A stretch of 64,000 nucleotides of DNA from Dromaius novaehollandiae (taxonomy: Eukaryota > Chordata > Aves > Casuariiformes > Dromaiidae): NCBI RefSeq assembly GCF_036370855.1, contig NC_088099.1:76115218-76179217 (forward strand), in the 5' to 3' direction. This document shows positions 1-13,800 of the stretch, piece by piece; the stretch's first letter is position 1, and each line of letters starts with the position of its first letter. The position numbers and the translations under genes were made by a program. The notes beneath the pieces were generated by a model that had not been told where the DNA came from, ran no database searches, and saw only the letters and a program-made list of their open reading frames with translations.

Positions 1-1686
1 TTATGTCCTTCATTGTTCCTTGTATAGTGATTAGATTTGTCTCTCATCCCACACTAGCCATAAGATTTTGTGTATGGTTGAAGAGGACTATCCTGTTACT
101 CTTTCTCTGACTTCTGGTGCTGCAGTGGATCAGTCAGCTACTAGGTTCTCTGCTGATGAAATTTAAGTACTGCGGCACTAATTAAAATGTTTTGGAGATC
201 ATCGGTGGCTGACAACACAAGGCAGCCTTGTTAGAAGTAGCTATTTCCATTTTATGGAAAAAAACAAGATGATATTCCTGCTAACACTTCAAGACAGAAT
301 TAAGTGTAAGACAGTTACTATTTTATATCAAGATGATATATAGTCCATGTATAAATGAGAATTGCCAGTTCCAACTCTAACAACAACAAGTCTTGCAGAT
401 ATTCAGAGTTGACTGCATTTCCAGGATTAGTGGTGTGTGACAATTTTTAATGACGTAGTTTATGACAGGTTTTCGTAGATTTAATTTTTTGCTTTAAAAA
501 AGAAGTACAAAGTTTTGAGACAACAAGTCAGGTTTCTTATTTGTAATATATATAAAAAAAAGGCTTGCTTATACTGGACCATACAGGAAGTACTGCCAAA
601 GAAAGGGAAGAAAATAGGTAGAGTCCAATAGAAAAAAATGCATATAATTCTAGAAAACATTTTCTTTCGTACAGAGTCCTCTCTTGAGTCCCATGCACTA
701 TCACATTATCAAAGTCTTCATTGCATTCATAAGAACTTAAAAAATAACTTTATGAGAAGGCAGGTTTGTTGTATATATTCAGTACAGTCCAGAAAAATGA
801 ATGTAATAATGCAAGACTTAGAACAGTCATGACAATGTTTTGCTACATCTAAAACAGCTTGCTATATCTTTGTTTTTACCAACATTGCTTTTAAACTAAT
901 GCTAATTACAGGGCCTTGATCCACTTTGACTGGTCACTGGTTACGTGCAAGTAACTAGCAGCAGCTATTACATGTAGCAATTGTCAAGCACAGTCGTTCA
1001 AAGCATAGTTTCCATGGATCCGAATGTGTGCCTGGATTTAGGGATGTATTTCAAGGGGAAGCTTCTTATTTGTTGGGAGTGTAGGGAGAGTTTTTGAGAC
1101 TTTTCTCAGACTCAGCTCTTGCTTTAGTCTCCTTGCAGTCAGGCTGCTTTTTACTTGTCTAAAATGCTGTCACAAGCCGGTTATAGTCAAGTTTTTCTTT
1201 GTATTACTCAAATTCAGTTTATTAATGGAAATTTGATATCTAATGTACTGTAAATTCAGATGCTGTGTGGCCTTGGTCTGGTTCTGTTAGCCTGCGCTCT
1301 TCACATGAAATGGAGTGGTTGTCGTGTCACGCTCATGCTGAGCTTGGTGCCCCACAGATTCCTATACCTGTTTATTCCAGCTGTAAAATAATGAGAAGGC
1401 AGTATGATAGCTTCATGTCTTGATTCTACCGAGTTGCTCTTTTGTTTCTCTGTATATTTGGTTTTTTGACAGTGGTGGATTTTATCTTTGTAGTTGGAAT
1501 AATAATTGAAGAATTAAAGCCCCAGATAATTTGCAGTCTGTATATATGAGCTTTCATGACAGTAAATTTTCTGCTTCTTGGAAAATTAATCTGTCATTAA
1601 GGTGGTTTCATTTTGTATTGGATGCATTTTTTTTCCTTCTAAGGTTTATCTTTCTTGTTTTTCTTCTTTTTTTAATGTTACACAAG
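1..1686 (+). other. CTNNAL1: CTNNAL1 intron, upstream exons outside window
   Basis: No exon is recognised here. The residues expected just before the first visible CTNNAL1 exon are not encoded in any frame, so this is taken as the 3' part of a CTNNAL1 intron. It ends in a long pyrimidine tract and an AG acceptor at 1685-1686. Reading frames that run into the exon from this side are intron read-through. Confidence 0.7.
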
Positions 1687-1845
1687 CTCCACAGTGCAGC
1701 AACATCTTTGGCAGCAGATTTGCTAAAATACCATACAGATCACATGGTTCTGAAAGCATTAAAAATCACAGGAGTAGAAGGAAACCTGGAAGCTATAGCA
1801 GAATATACTTGTAAGCTATCAGAGCAGAAAGAACAGCTTGTTGAG
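1687..1845 (+). CDS. CTNNAL1: CTNNAL1 exon A
   Basis: 53 whole codons (phase 0 to 0), from LHSAATSLAADLL to SEQKEQLVE. The acceptor follows a long T-rich tract, and the donor is GAG|gtgagt. Confidence 0.95.
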
Positions 1846-4800
1846 GTGAGTACACAATTGCTTTCATTTTCTAAGACACTTAGAAAATGGCTGGCCAGAC
1901 CTGCCTTAATTATTCCTTAGGAAGGTCTTGGTCTAGTGCCTTTTTTTTTTTTAAGGATTTTCGTAATATACTACTGAATTTCATATTGTTTTTGGTAGTG
2001 TCTGAGCTGGATGTATCCAGTGGGGCACACTGTTGTTGTAGAAGCAGTTCTGCTTGTGGAGCTAGACTAGATCTAGACTCAGACTCATTGTTTGGTTCAA
2101 GTTATTATCTGTATGTATATTTTGGGACCAAAATATTCATTAAAAGCTAGGTTTCTAAATCCAAGTGAGATCATAGCCTAATATCTTTTCCTTTAAGCAG
2201 TAGGCAACTGGCAACAACTAAACCCAAAGACACATTTTAAAAGTGCTCGGAAGCTAAAGTTAAGTTCTTTAATCCAATGAACTCGACCATTTTGAAGATC
2301 CTATTTCTGCATTTTTTTGTCGGTCTTCAGAGGGCCATTTAAGATCTTTCGTCCTTCATGAAAAGCAGTGTGTATCTGTTCATATAACGTTCACTAATAT
2401 ATACACAGTTTTGTACACCAGTATTCACATTTATGTGAACAAATAAGAGTTCCAAGTGTTACCACGTCTCACTGAGAGATACTGGCTCTTAGGAGTGCCT
2501 CTAGAGAGAGTGTCTACCAGATACTCCTTTTCACTCTCTAACCTAGCAGATAGAGAAATTTATTTGTGAGTTCATGAAGGTAATAGACTTCAGAACAAGC
2601 ATGAATTGGCAGCATTAGAGATGCATCCTTGCAGTTATGAGCTCTCCTCACTTTCTTCCCAACCTGCATTCTGAGATAGCACAGAGAATACTAGCTTAGG
2701 GGCCTGAATTTCTTTGAGTCCTTTGAGATCTCTTCTTAGTGATGACGTTAACAGTAAGGCTCTCTTTTTTTCTTCCCAAGGTAATAAGGGTTGCCTCTCA
2801 GCCTGCCATATTTGTGCTGTATGATGTTATGCAGAGGTTGAAAGTTGCGTGAGGAAGGGCATATAGTGTGAGAGCAAGGCTTGCTAAGATAGTCTTGGAG
2901 CACTGGGCTAGATGGAGTGAGGAAGACCTGAGTTTCGTAGTCTGCATTTGTATTTTCGTTCTACTAGAAGTGTTTAGGACTGTTACTGGAAGTTTAGTAT
3001 TTATACAGTTTTGGTCTCTTGAGCTTTTTTTTTCAGGACAGAGTTGTAGTCTCTTCCCAATCCCAATCTTGGATTTTTTTGTATGCTATGGATTATTCAA
3101 GAGTGTATGTTTACGTGATCTGCTTCACTTCCACAAATTCTGTCATATACTATGGACTTCAGTGGAGCAGAAGTAATTGCACCAGTAGGAGATACACAAA
3201 GATAGCTGATTTTGATCTGGAGCATGGTGATACTGGAAACTATGCTTGTATAGCATTTAGTAGTCATTAATTTCTAAAAGTTACTGATACTGTACAGGGC
3301 TTGAGGATTTGTCCTGAAAGCATGACTATGCAGAAGCAACAGTTTTGTACTTAAGGGATTGACAAATGAACTCTTACATATTTCAGCTTTAATGTTCACT
3401 TTCTCTGTGACTAATTAATGTTCCTCTTCTGGTGAGACACAGTGATTTTTCAGGCATAACTCGGAGGTAAAATTACAGATTTGTGTGAGGCCCTACAGTA
3501 TTTCTTGTGGTGGACAGTGTAGTTAGTTTCATACCTGCTTTGTCTGTCTTAAATTCTCCTTGTAATCTGAAAACTTCTCTGTTCATTCTCTGCCCAAAGC
3601 TTGTTGTTAGTGTTATCACAAAGAGTGAACGCTTGTATTTTGTTTACTGTGAAAGGAAATAGTATTTCTTCCCTAAATTAATTTGATGTCATTTTGCTCA
3701 AAGAAAATTCAGTCCCCTGGATGATGAAACCTAAGTTTTCCAAATGGTTGATATTGGTTGAATAATCCTCTCTTGGTGAAGTCATTTATGCTACAGTTTC
3801 TAAGTTCCTTAAATGTCTGATTACTTTCAGCCTTATTCAGTAATAAATGTTGTTGAAATTGTTAGATTTTTTTCTTTCCTCTCCCTCAGTGATCTTCAAA
3901 AAAGCAGAGCTAAATACTCGCCTTGGAATGTGTGTTTTAAACCCTTACTGAGAGAAACACACAGCTGCGTCATCCCAGATCAGTTTCTGAAAGGAAGTTA
4001 TTAATTCATTTTGTGTCTTTTTGCATTATTAATGAAAGCATATTTTTACCGTTCTTTTCTCTTTAAATTTTTAAAAAAATGTTTAGATGTGTCGTTTGTT
4101 GAGGCATGTTTCTGGAACAGAGCCCCTCGAGGTTACTTGCATACATGCAGAAGATACCTTTCAGGTCACTGGCCCACAGGTATGCCTAGCTTTTATCTGG
4201 CCACTTCAGTGAAGTAGAAATTCGCTGTATGAATTTTTTGGAGACCTAATGTTGAAGTTTACAAAGCAGTTTTTAGAAAGAGTTGTGTTTTACTGTTGGG
4301 CTTTAGCATATTATTGCTAAAAGAATGCAGAAGGAAGATTGTCAAGCCTGCAAATGTCCTGTGAATACACTACACAGGCATGTATTAACAGTTTAATTTT
4401 ATGTTTTGCCTATGAAGGCATTGTGCATTCGTGTGCCACACTATTTACCAGGATTTCTCTGAATAACAAATATTTTGTTCTCTTTCCAGATAATTTCTGC
4501 TGCAGAAACACTAGCATTACATCCATCTAGTAAGATTGCAAAAGAAAATCTTGAGGTGTTCTGTGAGGCTTGGGAGTCTCAACTGAGTGACATGTCAACG
4601 CTGTTAAGGGAAATCAATGATGTGTTTGAAGGAAGAAGAGGTAAGAATGCTATATACACATGGAAAAATGCAGCTTCCAAAACAAAATGTAGTCTAAACG
4701 TTTTAACTGTGATTTAGGAATTACTGTTTTCTTTGGATAGTAAGTAAACAAGAAACAGTCCCACATTCCATATGGCAATATGGAATCTAGGTGGTCATAC

Positions 4801-7800
4801 ACAAATGTGTTGCTTTTGTGTAGACAGTGAATCAAAGTGTAACTTGAATTGTGTGACATGTTTAATTCATTTCCAGTATTTCTGGAAAATATATATATAT
4901 TAATTCTATACTGTCAGCTTGCATTGTAATCATTTCATAATGTAGTGAATGTAGTTATTTGATTTTTGAACTGCTGTCCTTTCTCCTGGATGGAATCTCT
5001 GACTCTGCACAATCTTGGGATATTGTCTCTGGTTGGTAAGTTTATTGGTATTTGTACATGTAGAAGAGAACCTTGAAATCTTAAGAAACAAATCTGTGTT
5101 TACTCTGCTGTTAGTATCTTCAGAGTAGGGTAATTTATCTTTAAAAAACAATGGAAGGTGTTTTGTTCTTTATTTTTATGTAACTTTTTTTCCAGTGATG
5201 ACTTCAGTGTAGCCTGGTGTTATACTTCTTGTGGCTATGTGTTTGTTTCAGGCTTTAAATTATAAATGCATACAGATAGAATGTAATATACAGAATGTCT
5301 TGTATTTTTAAGAAAAATCACTCAGGTTAAAAAGTTAAGATTTAGTTAAATATGGAAACTTCAGTATTTTGTGTCTAAAATATAGAACAAGTACATCCGT
5401 ATTTAGGTTAGATGACGCTTTGTCAATTTTCTTCATCCTGCCATTGACATGAGACTTCTTTTGATGAGCAGAATTTATTTTGGTAGTTGAACTTTCCCTC
5501 CTGGATCAAGCTTTTGTGCAAGCAGTTCATGAGAATTTATCTTGCATGTGGAAAGACACACAATTTTCTTTAAAGATTAAGGGCTTAGATAAACCTTCAC
5601 CTAGGAAACAGCTTTGGTAGCTTAAGGTTTTACCACTGCTTGGCTAATTGTTGTTGCTTCTTCACTCCATGTTACTTTCCCCCAGTAGCATTACGGAAGA
5701 AGAATGTGTGAATATACTCAGCTTAGTTTAAACTGCTGTGGAAAGTTGTTTGAGGTGAACTGGTGGGTGCTCATTTGTTCTTTTCTGCCAACTTTGTTGT
5801 GAGGACAGTAAACAAACAGCCATGGGACAGTAATATCTTAAACTGTTGTTGCTGGTTACTAGATGAATGTGTGTCTGATTCTGAAGGCTTGTAAACTGAA
5901 AATATAGTGAAACTCTGGGTGGGTTTATAATCGATGTGTATAGTACAGTTTAAGAGGAATCTGAGGCACTTGGGAAGTACCTGATTGTTACTCTTACTTG
6001 TTTTTCCTCCTTAGTCTGGAATGCTATTTAAAAATGTATAGTGATCCATTAGATCTGAGGTCCAGTTTATGGGACTGATCCTTTTAACTTTCAGTGGTCT
6101 TTGTTTTGGGAGCCAAGGATGTATTAACTTTCTTTAATTTCTGTAATATATTAAACTTAATGCTATGTTTAATGTGTTAGAATGAAATTGAAATTTGCAG
6201 GGCTGATTATGCATTTTGATTTTTGTATTTATACAGTGCTCTAGCAGGGTGGAGTGAAAGCCTTTTATTATATTGTATTTAAAATACTAGGACCAGAACC
6301 AGGCAGCCACAGCAAAGCACATACTTGGCTCTCAAAATGAATAATTTTTAAAGTGTAATGGCATGTTCCCAGCCTATCCTGTAGTTAATAACTTTTTGTT
6401 CTTTTATGGATATTGATAGCAGATAACAGGCATTTTCTGCAAATCCTATTTCCCAGTTTCTTTAAAGAACCATTGCACAAGGCATCTGTAATGCTGCTGC
6501 TTGAAGCAGAGAGAAGGGGATGGGTAGGAGTTGCTAAGCATGTTAGAGTCTGTCGTGTGTGGGCCTGGGTGCAATGAAGGCCAGCTTTACCCGTTAGACA
6601 TAAACAGATGAGTCTGTTTTATTATAGTGTCTTGTTTCCTCACTCTTTCCTTCACCATAAAGTGTTCTAATACCACCACTGTTAGGGTAATAAGTGTAAC
6701 CTGTATTCTTTACATTGCCTTAGGTGCATTAAGTCTTGTACTGCCAAAAAGATGTTTGAGGAATCTTGTCTCACAGCCCAGCTTAGTAAAAGACTTCACT
6801 CAGCCTGTGAATCTGATCGTTTCATATTAGTTATCAGTATCTCTTTAGAAATAGTTTGGTCTCCTGTACTGAGCTGTTTTCTACAAAATTTTCCTCTGTG
6901 TTGTCTTTCCTTTATTGGACTTAAGAGTGACTGAAAAAAATACAAACTAACAACAACAAAAAACCCTTTTTGCTTTCAGAAATTACCCTAAAAGTCACCT
7001 TAACAGTTCCAACATTTTTGTTTCTCCTAGAAAAACACTGTAGATGACCCAAGTGGAAAATTAGACTAAAGTATTTGTTTAGTAAGAGATTGTAAAAGTT
7101 TTGTGAATGCTACTCTACCTCCAAAGACAATGGAGTTTCATAATATTGTATAAAATCTCATTTCTTCTTCTTGTAACTCATGCTACTTGTCTTAATGCTG
7201 AGGTTGGTAAAAGTTTCTTTATTTTACAGAGTAAAGTGTAACAAGTGCTTTATTCCTAGTAAATTGTGACTGTGTGTAGTAGAAGATAAAATTACAGTAA
7301 GATGTTATATATTTTTTTTCTCCTTGGTTTAAAAACTTGTATTTTTGTACTAATACTCTAATGTTTGGCTTTGGTTAGAGAGTTCAGAGGAAAAAACTGA
7401 ATGGTGACTAAAATGTGCTGGACACATCTAATAAAATAAGCATTTTTCTGACTATAGTAGATTCATATTGTTTAAACTCATCTGTTGATTTTACAAGTAA
7501 TTGCATAATTCTTTATAAAATGTTTTTTATCGTATCAACAAGTTAGGCATTTTTCATACTGAGGTTCAAAACTCACATGGACAGAGAGTCAAATTTAGCT
7601 TTGAAATGAGTCAGTATTTCCTTCAGTTTTAATGGGATTATAGCATTTTATGCCCAGATTGAATTGGGCTCATCTTGCGCTCAGTGTGCGTGCACATGGG
7701 GGTCTGTTTCTGTGTGTGTGCACGTGCACACTGCGCAGAAAAGCAACCTTCATACGTATTCTGAAAATCTCTTTAAGCTTGCAGATCTGTTGAGTGAGGT

Positions 7801-10800
7801 AGAGTTGGACTTGTTTTTTTTTAATCCTAAAACAGTTTACTCCAAGAATGAGGAGGCCTATTCTGCATAATATTAATCTTTGAAAAGTTAAGTGTCTAGT
7901 CAGAGCTCCCTCCTGAAGTCTAAGGAGAGAGACTGGCACTTCTACAGGGTAGTTTATGTAAATTTAGTGATTTGGCTAGTGGAGGTACTTATTTGCTCTC
8001 CACTGACTATACAGAAAGCCTAAAATTACTATTTTAAGTTAGATACTTAACTTTGAGGCTCTTGCACTTTGAAATGAATCACCTAATGAAAGTATCTTTC
8101 ATTGAGGATACTATCCAATCATTTGGGTGCCAGCCAGTCTTTTTCTTTCTTCTGTCCTTTTGGTTTCAACATGTTGGAGAAGAATGTGAATAATCCCCTT
8201 GATGGCTCCCTTGTAACTTGCTCTTCAGTGTTAAAATGACTTGCAAGGATAACTTCCTTTTCTGTGTTTCTCTCTTTGTTTTGCCTACTTGGTTTGAGAG
8301 AATTGATTGACCGTTAGGATTTAGGAGGACTACAGTGGGTGGATAGGGGATATAGGTCATAACTTTAGAATTGGGAAAGTAGAATTCTAGAAAAAAGGGT
8401 GAAGCAAGGATAAAGACATCCTAGTGTGAGATAAGAAATGAGGTCAGAAGCAGGATTTAAAGAAGTTAAAATAGAGAATGGGGTGTGTGTGGGAGGATAT
8501 GTCTAGAACTACTAGAAAGCAGAAGTGTGGTAAGTAGGATTGGAAGATAAACAGAGTGAAATAATAAAAATTAAAAAAAAGAGGGAAGACATTAGGGAAA
8601 ACATTAGAGAAACGGAAGGCAGACTGGAAAAAGTAAAAGGAAGATTGTAATATGGCAGAAAGTCTTTCGCTGTTTTAGCCAAAATCTGACTTCCAAAATA
8701 TTAAAATTAAATAGGTGAAAAAATATGTATGCGTATTCCATCAGTGGAATCAAATATAAATAATGTAGTTATACTGATGTAGATAATCTGTCTTCATCAG
8801 AAACTACTTATGTCTGGCTTGAATCAATCTTTGCTTTTGAAATGCATGGCATCTGTGGGTCCAGTGAGTTTTTTTAAAACTTCATCAACCTTGGCAACAA
8901 AGGAAGACAAGCTTATAATTTTTACTCTTGGATCTTTAGGTTCCATTACATGATAGCCTGGGAACTCCATCCTGTTTTCTGCTTTTTGCCTTATAGAAGC
9001 ACTGGTAGTTAAGCCCTCATCTCTTTTTCGTTTGCACTTGTTCCAAGCAATAAATAGCCTGGTCCTTCCTCTCTTTGAATATGGTCAGCAATTAAATCTT
9101 GCAAAGGTACATAATGGCAATTGGCAGAAGAGCAAAAGCAAACTTTTTTTTCTTATTTGTTTATTCTTCTTTCTACTTGGATAAGGATAATTTTGATTAC
9201 TCTCATTTTTTGTAATGAGATGGTCCTCTAAGTATACATTTGTATTCCATTTCTGCTGATCGCAAAGCTTTCTGAGTTGAAACTTCTAGTTTTTTTTTTT
9301 TTTTATATAGTACAGGAAGTTTTTACATAGCATAAAGAAGTTCTTTTATGCTACAGCATTTCAAACTTATGAGTTGGCTTCTGTTCTTGGTACTTCTTAC
9401 ATGCTTTCCTCAAAGTACGCTTTGGCTGATTAGCTGATATCTTGACATAGAGGATGTTCTAAATGACTTTTCAATAAGGACTGACAGAATATGCAAGAAG
9501 TCTGATAAACTTGAATGAGTGTTTGGGCAGTTAATATCCGAGTAACTCTGCATCCTGAAAAAAATTAGAGAGAGAGCTTGATAGCTCACTTCCCCTCTTG
9601 TAAAACTTCTAAAACTTCTAAACTGGGGAGGGGAAAGAGGTGAACTTGGGAAGATTGAATTCAAACTGCCATACTTCTCAGGGTCAAGAGACACTTGCCA
9701 GCTTGCCAAAAAGTTTTTTTTTAAAAATGTCAGAAAAAAGTCAGTTGTGTCAGCATGGAGCTGCTCATGATGGGAGACAGCATACTTCCAAAAATCATTA
9801 GTGCACAACAGAACTGTCTTCTAGGGACTCAGAATGGGATTTCATTAGGAACTGATGCAAAAGGAGGAAACAACAATCCTCGGGGGGTTTGTTGCTTGTC
9901 TTCTGTTTGTCCAGATGCATCATCTCTGTGCAAACATGGTAGTAGCTCCATTGTAGTAGCCCCTTCTTGCTTTAGGTAAACTCCATTTTTTCATTAGCTT
10001 TTTCTTTTTTTTTTTTTTTTGACAGACTTTCCTCTCCTGACCCTGTTGTAATAAATGTAAGCCTTCATAGATGTTTACGTCTTCTTGTAACTGGAGGCTC
10101 CTGGTCTTGGCTACTAGTTCAGGCACTGTTTCCCTTTTACTAGTAATCTTTTCTTACACACTTCTAGAAAATACCTAAAGAGATTTTTTTCTCCCTATCT
10201 CTTGCTCAGATTGAAATAACTGAGGCCTCTTGGGATATAAGAAATAATTCTAATAAGAGTGTAAAATGCTATAAAAGAACAGCTTTTTTTCTTTATAAAA
10301 TACCATGTACATGGGATATATATATAGTGCACTACATGAGGGGTTTATTGATGTTTTTAGAAAAACCTGCCTAACTCACTAGTGGCCTTGCCTACTCCAC
10401 ATATTATGCCATTCAGCTGACACTGAGAAAAGCCTTACGCTGAGTTACCACTCTATGTGCTGTACTTTGCAACAAAATGAGTGCGTGCAGTGATAGCTGC
10501 TCAGTCTTTGGAGAGAGAGCCTCTTAGTTGCGGACTGAATGCAAGGGACTAGAGGTCTTATGGGTGAGTGAAACTGTTAAGAGGAGCTGTGCTTAACTGG
10601 CAGTTACTGAGAGCTAAAATCTGAACAGTAAGGAGTTCTTGACTTGCCTATCTCTGGAAGCATAAGACAGAGTAGAAAACTTCTGTAACAGTCAAAAAGG
10701 AGAACTTGCAGGTAAGTAATTTGCTTTTATAGTACCAGAACTTAAGGAAGAAGTAAGACATGTGATCCCATTCATTCAAATCGGCATACAAATTTTGGTA

Positions 10801-13800
10801 TAAATATGTGTGTTCTTCTTAGGAGAGAAGCGTGTCTACCTATCACTGCCCAGACCAGGGGTAAGTTGCTTTTGGGACTGTTGTATTTGCATCCTATCTG
10901 CTATTAACTAATTGGCTTCTTCCCATAATACACCTTGATGAGGACACAGCAGTATCTTGGTAACATGCATCTTGACTGGATGGCTGACAGTAAAATATCG
11001 AACTTTCAAAGTTTTTTACATGAACAACAAACTTTGAAAACTAGGGTAACTAGTCACATAACATACTTTAAACACTTTGATTGTAGGTGAACTTTAATTC
11101 TTGTTTTGTAAGAGGACATTTTGTACAACAAACTTTTATCTCACGCTATGTGATAATAAACTCATTGCCCCTAGCAGAACAGTGTTTGCTGCAATATACG
11201 ATAAAATAAGTCCTGGTAATCTGATAGGGGTTTTTTTTAATGCTGTTGTCTGAGCTGACCTGTTTTGGACAAATGACCGCATTTGAGCATATTGTAATGC
11301 TCTTCAAATAATGGATTCTTGTTTCCCTGTTTAATCTGTAATGTTTTTAATGCAGTGAAAAAAGCTGCACCAAATATCCAGGTTTAGTTGTGAACTAATT
11401 AATATCCTTAGCTGATTATAATCAATATTACATTTTTTCTGAGAATATCTGTGTGTGAGGAAACCTCCTAAATCCCATTAGTAATGTGATCGCAGTCATC
11501 TAATTCATTTGTTATATACTGAATCTTTTCACTGGGAGGCAGGAGGGGAAGAATGATCTCAGAAGGTACTGTAAGCTGTAGCTTGTTTTTTGTCTCCTTG
11601 CTTTCCTTCCTTAATCAATAGCATTGAGCAGTTTGGGTGTGAAATAATCACCCATCTCCTTGTTCCCATGTAAGCAATTCTTCAAACACAATATAATACT
11701 TCTGACCCTTAATGAAAAGGGAAAGAGAAAAGGTTAGTTCATTATAAACACAATTCACAGATTTAAACAGAATATAAATAATGTTAGGTGGGATGAATGT
11801 GGGTTAATTTCACTCTTATGGAAGTAAATACTGAGACTGGAAAACAGATGATTCGGAGATTTTTGATAGTTTTTTTTGTCCCTCAGTGACTTGACTAAGC
11901 TTCTGAACTTCAGCCAAAATTTAAAGAAGAGATGTTTAAGTCAGGTTTCCAAATAGTGATTCACATGCCTTTTAAAAACACGTCCACTAATAACTTTGTT
12001 CCCAGGATTTAAACAATTCTGCTTTGCTCCCTTCTGAAAGGTCGTCTTCTGTGTTTTCTTTGCAAGACACACAGATTTGGGGGAATTAGGGTTATTAGAG
12101 AGTTTGGCAGTAGATGTCCCTGCATGGAAGCCAGACTGTTCCTGTAGATCAAATTAGTTAAGGCTTCTTGTTACATCTATTTAATTGTGACTGCTGCTTC
12201 CTGGTTATGAATGGCGCTCTAGACCATGTTATAGTTGTGAACAGCGCAGTAGTGATAATTCACATGTGCAATTAATGCACAGATAGGTTTTTCTTTATAG
12301 TATTAATGTCAAACTGTGTTTTAAAAGCAGACTGGTAACTGCTTATGTGATTCTCCCAGCTCTCCTATCAAACAAATAGTGTGGCTGAACATCAGAATGC
12401 AGAAAATTACAAGCCCAACAAATATTCAGAAGTTTCTTCAAATCTTAAGATTTGAATGAATAGTATTCATACTTAATTATTTCTGGATAGAGAAACTTAC
12501 TTGTTTCTAGAGTGTGTGTTTTCTTGAATTCCCTTTCACCTAGCAGCTGAACCATCTGCCATGGGTTGTAGCCCAAAGTTTGTATTTATATAGGAATCCA
12601 GTTCTGTTGTGTGTTACTTTCTTTTATTTTAAGACACTACCTGAAAAGCAAGGTATTGAATTGCATCTGCAATCTGTAATAGGGTCAAACTTAAATGGCA
12701 TTTAGGAACATCAAATCTTAAACTTTTTGCTAAGTCTTTTGATACGAGATCAGCTTCTCACATTTCTGGTACCTAGGCAGAATTAATAGTGTGATCTGGG
12801 TACACATTTATAGGATTCATTTTTAAAAAAAATTAGGGGGGACACTGCCATGAAAGCTAGACACTAGGCAGCAGATTGTAGTAGGAACTTGCACAGCTGT
12901 ATTTTTTTCTTGCCCAGGTGAATTTTGCCCAGACACAATGAGTAGTAGATTTTTTCCAAGGGATTCCTGAGCTTCATTTGCATTAATAGCAGCTCTTTCT
13001 GATTCTCAAACAAGGATCTCTGTCCTGCACACTCATCACCCAACTTCCTCCTATGGCTCACACTTACCTCTCCAAGCTATGATTCCAGCTTTGTACTTCC
13101 TATTCCCCCACACTCTGGTGCAGTTTCTAAATGTTCACTAGTTTCTGCTGTCTTTGCACAGTGACAGTAGCAGTGCACAAAGTTTAAGGCCAGGAACTGC
13201 TGCTGTTACGTGTGGACTGATTTGAAACAGCTCCTATATTACTGTGGATATGTGCAGTGCAGTTGGGAACCTCTACCTTATCTTACTGGGTATTCCACTA
13301 ACATCAATAAAACCAATAATTATTGCTTAATCTGAGCCAAGATTTGGCTTCCAGCCAGACAAATGTTTTTGGATACTTAGGACAAGTAAAGGAGGGAAAC
13401 CCATAGAAAGGTCAAAGTCTCAGTATTCATTTCCAGCTATTTCAGCAAGATAACACAGAAAGAACCATCTACATCATCATGCCAACAGGTTTTACCTAAG
13501 ACCAGTTTGGAAGTTGATTCAGCTAGTCCCTGTTACAGCAGTATCATCCCAGATGGAAAAAAAAGTGCAGTAGTCCTTGGCTAAGACTGTTTCTTTTGTA
13601 TTAAGAATTACTGAGGATTTTGAGGGAAAGGGAAAGGGATGGTAGTACGTGAGGAAATGGAGAAAAGACACTGAGTCTGAGAACTGTGGGAGAGGTCTTT
13701 TAATGGAAACTTTACTGTGTTTGTAGGCACAGATAACACTCCCATATGCCATTGCAGAACAACCAAATCAGAACAGATGCTCAGCTTCTACTGAAAAGTC

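Noticed and set aside
3019-3270. Frame ending in a DTGNYACIA-like stretch resembling an immunoglobulin-domain end
   Set aside because: Nine residues of likeness only, with no paired Cys/Trp framework or splice context. It lies in a CTNNAL1 intron and is most likely chance.
13519-13752. 77-codon open frame on the - strand in a CTNNAL1 intron
   Set aside because: No recognisable domain. Antisense and isolated.
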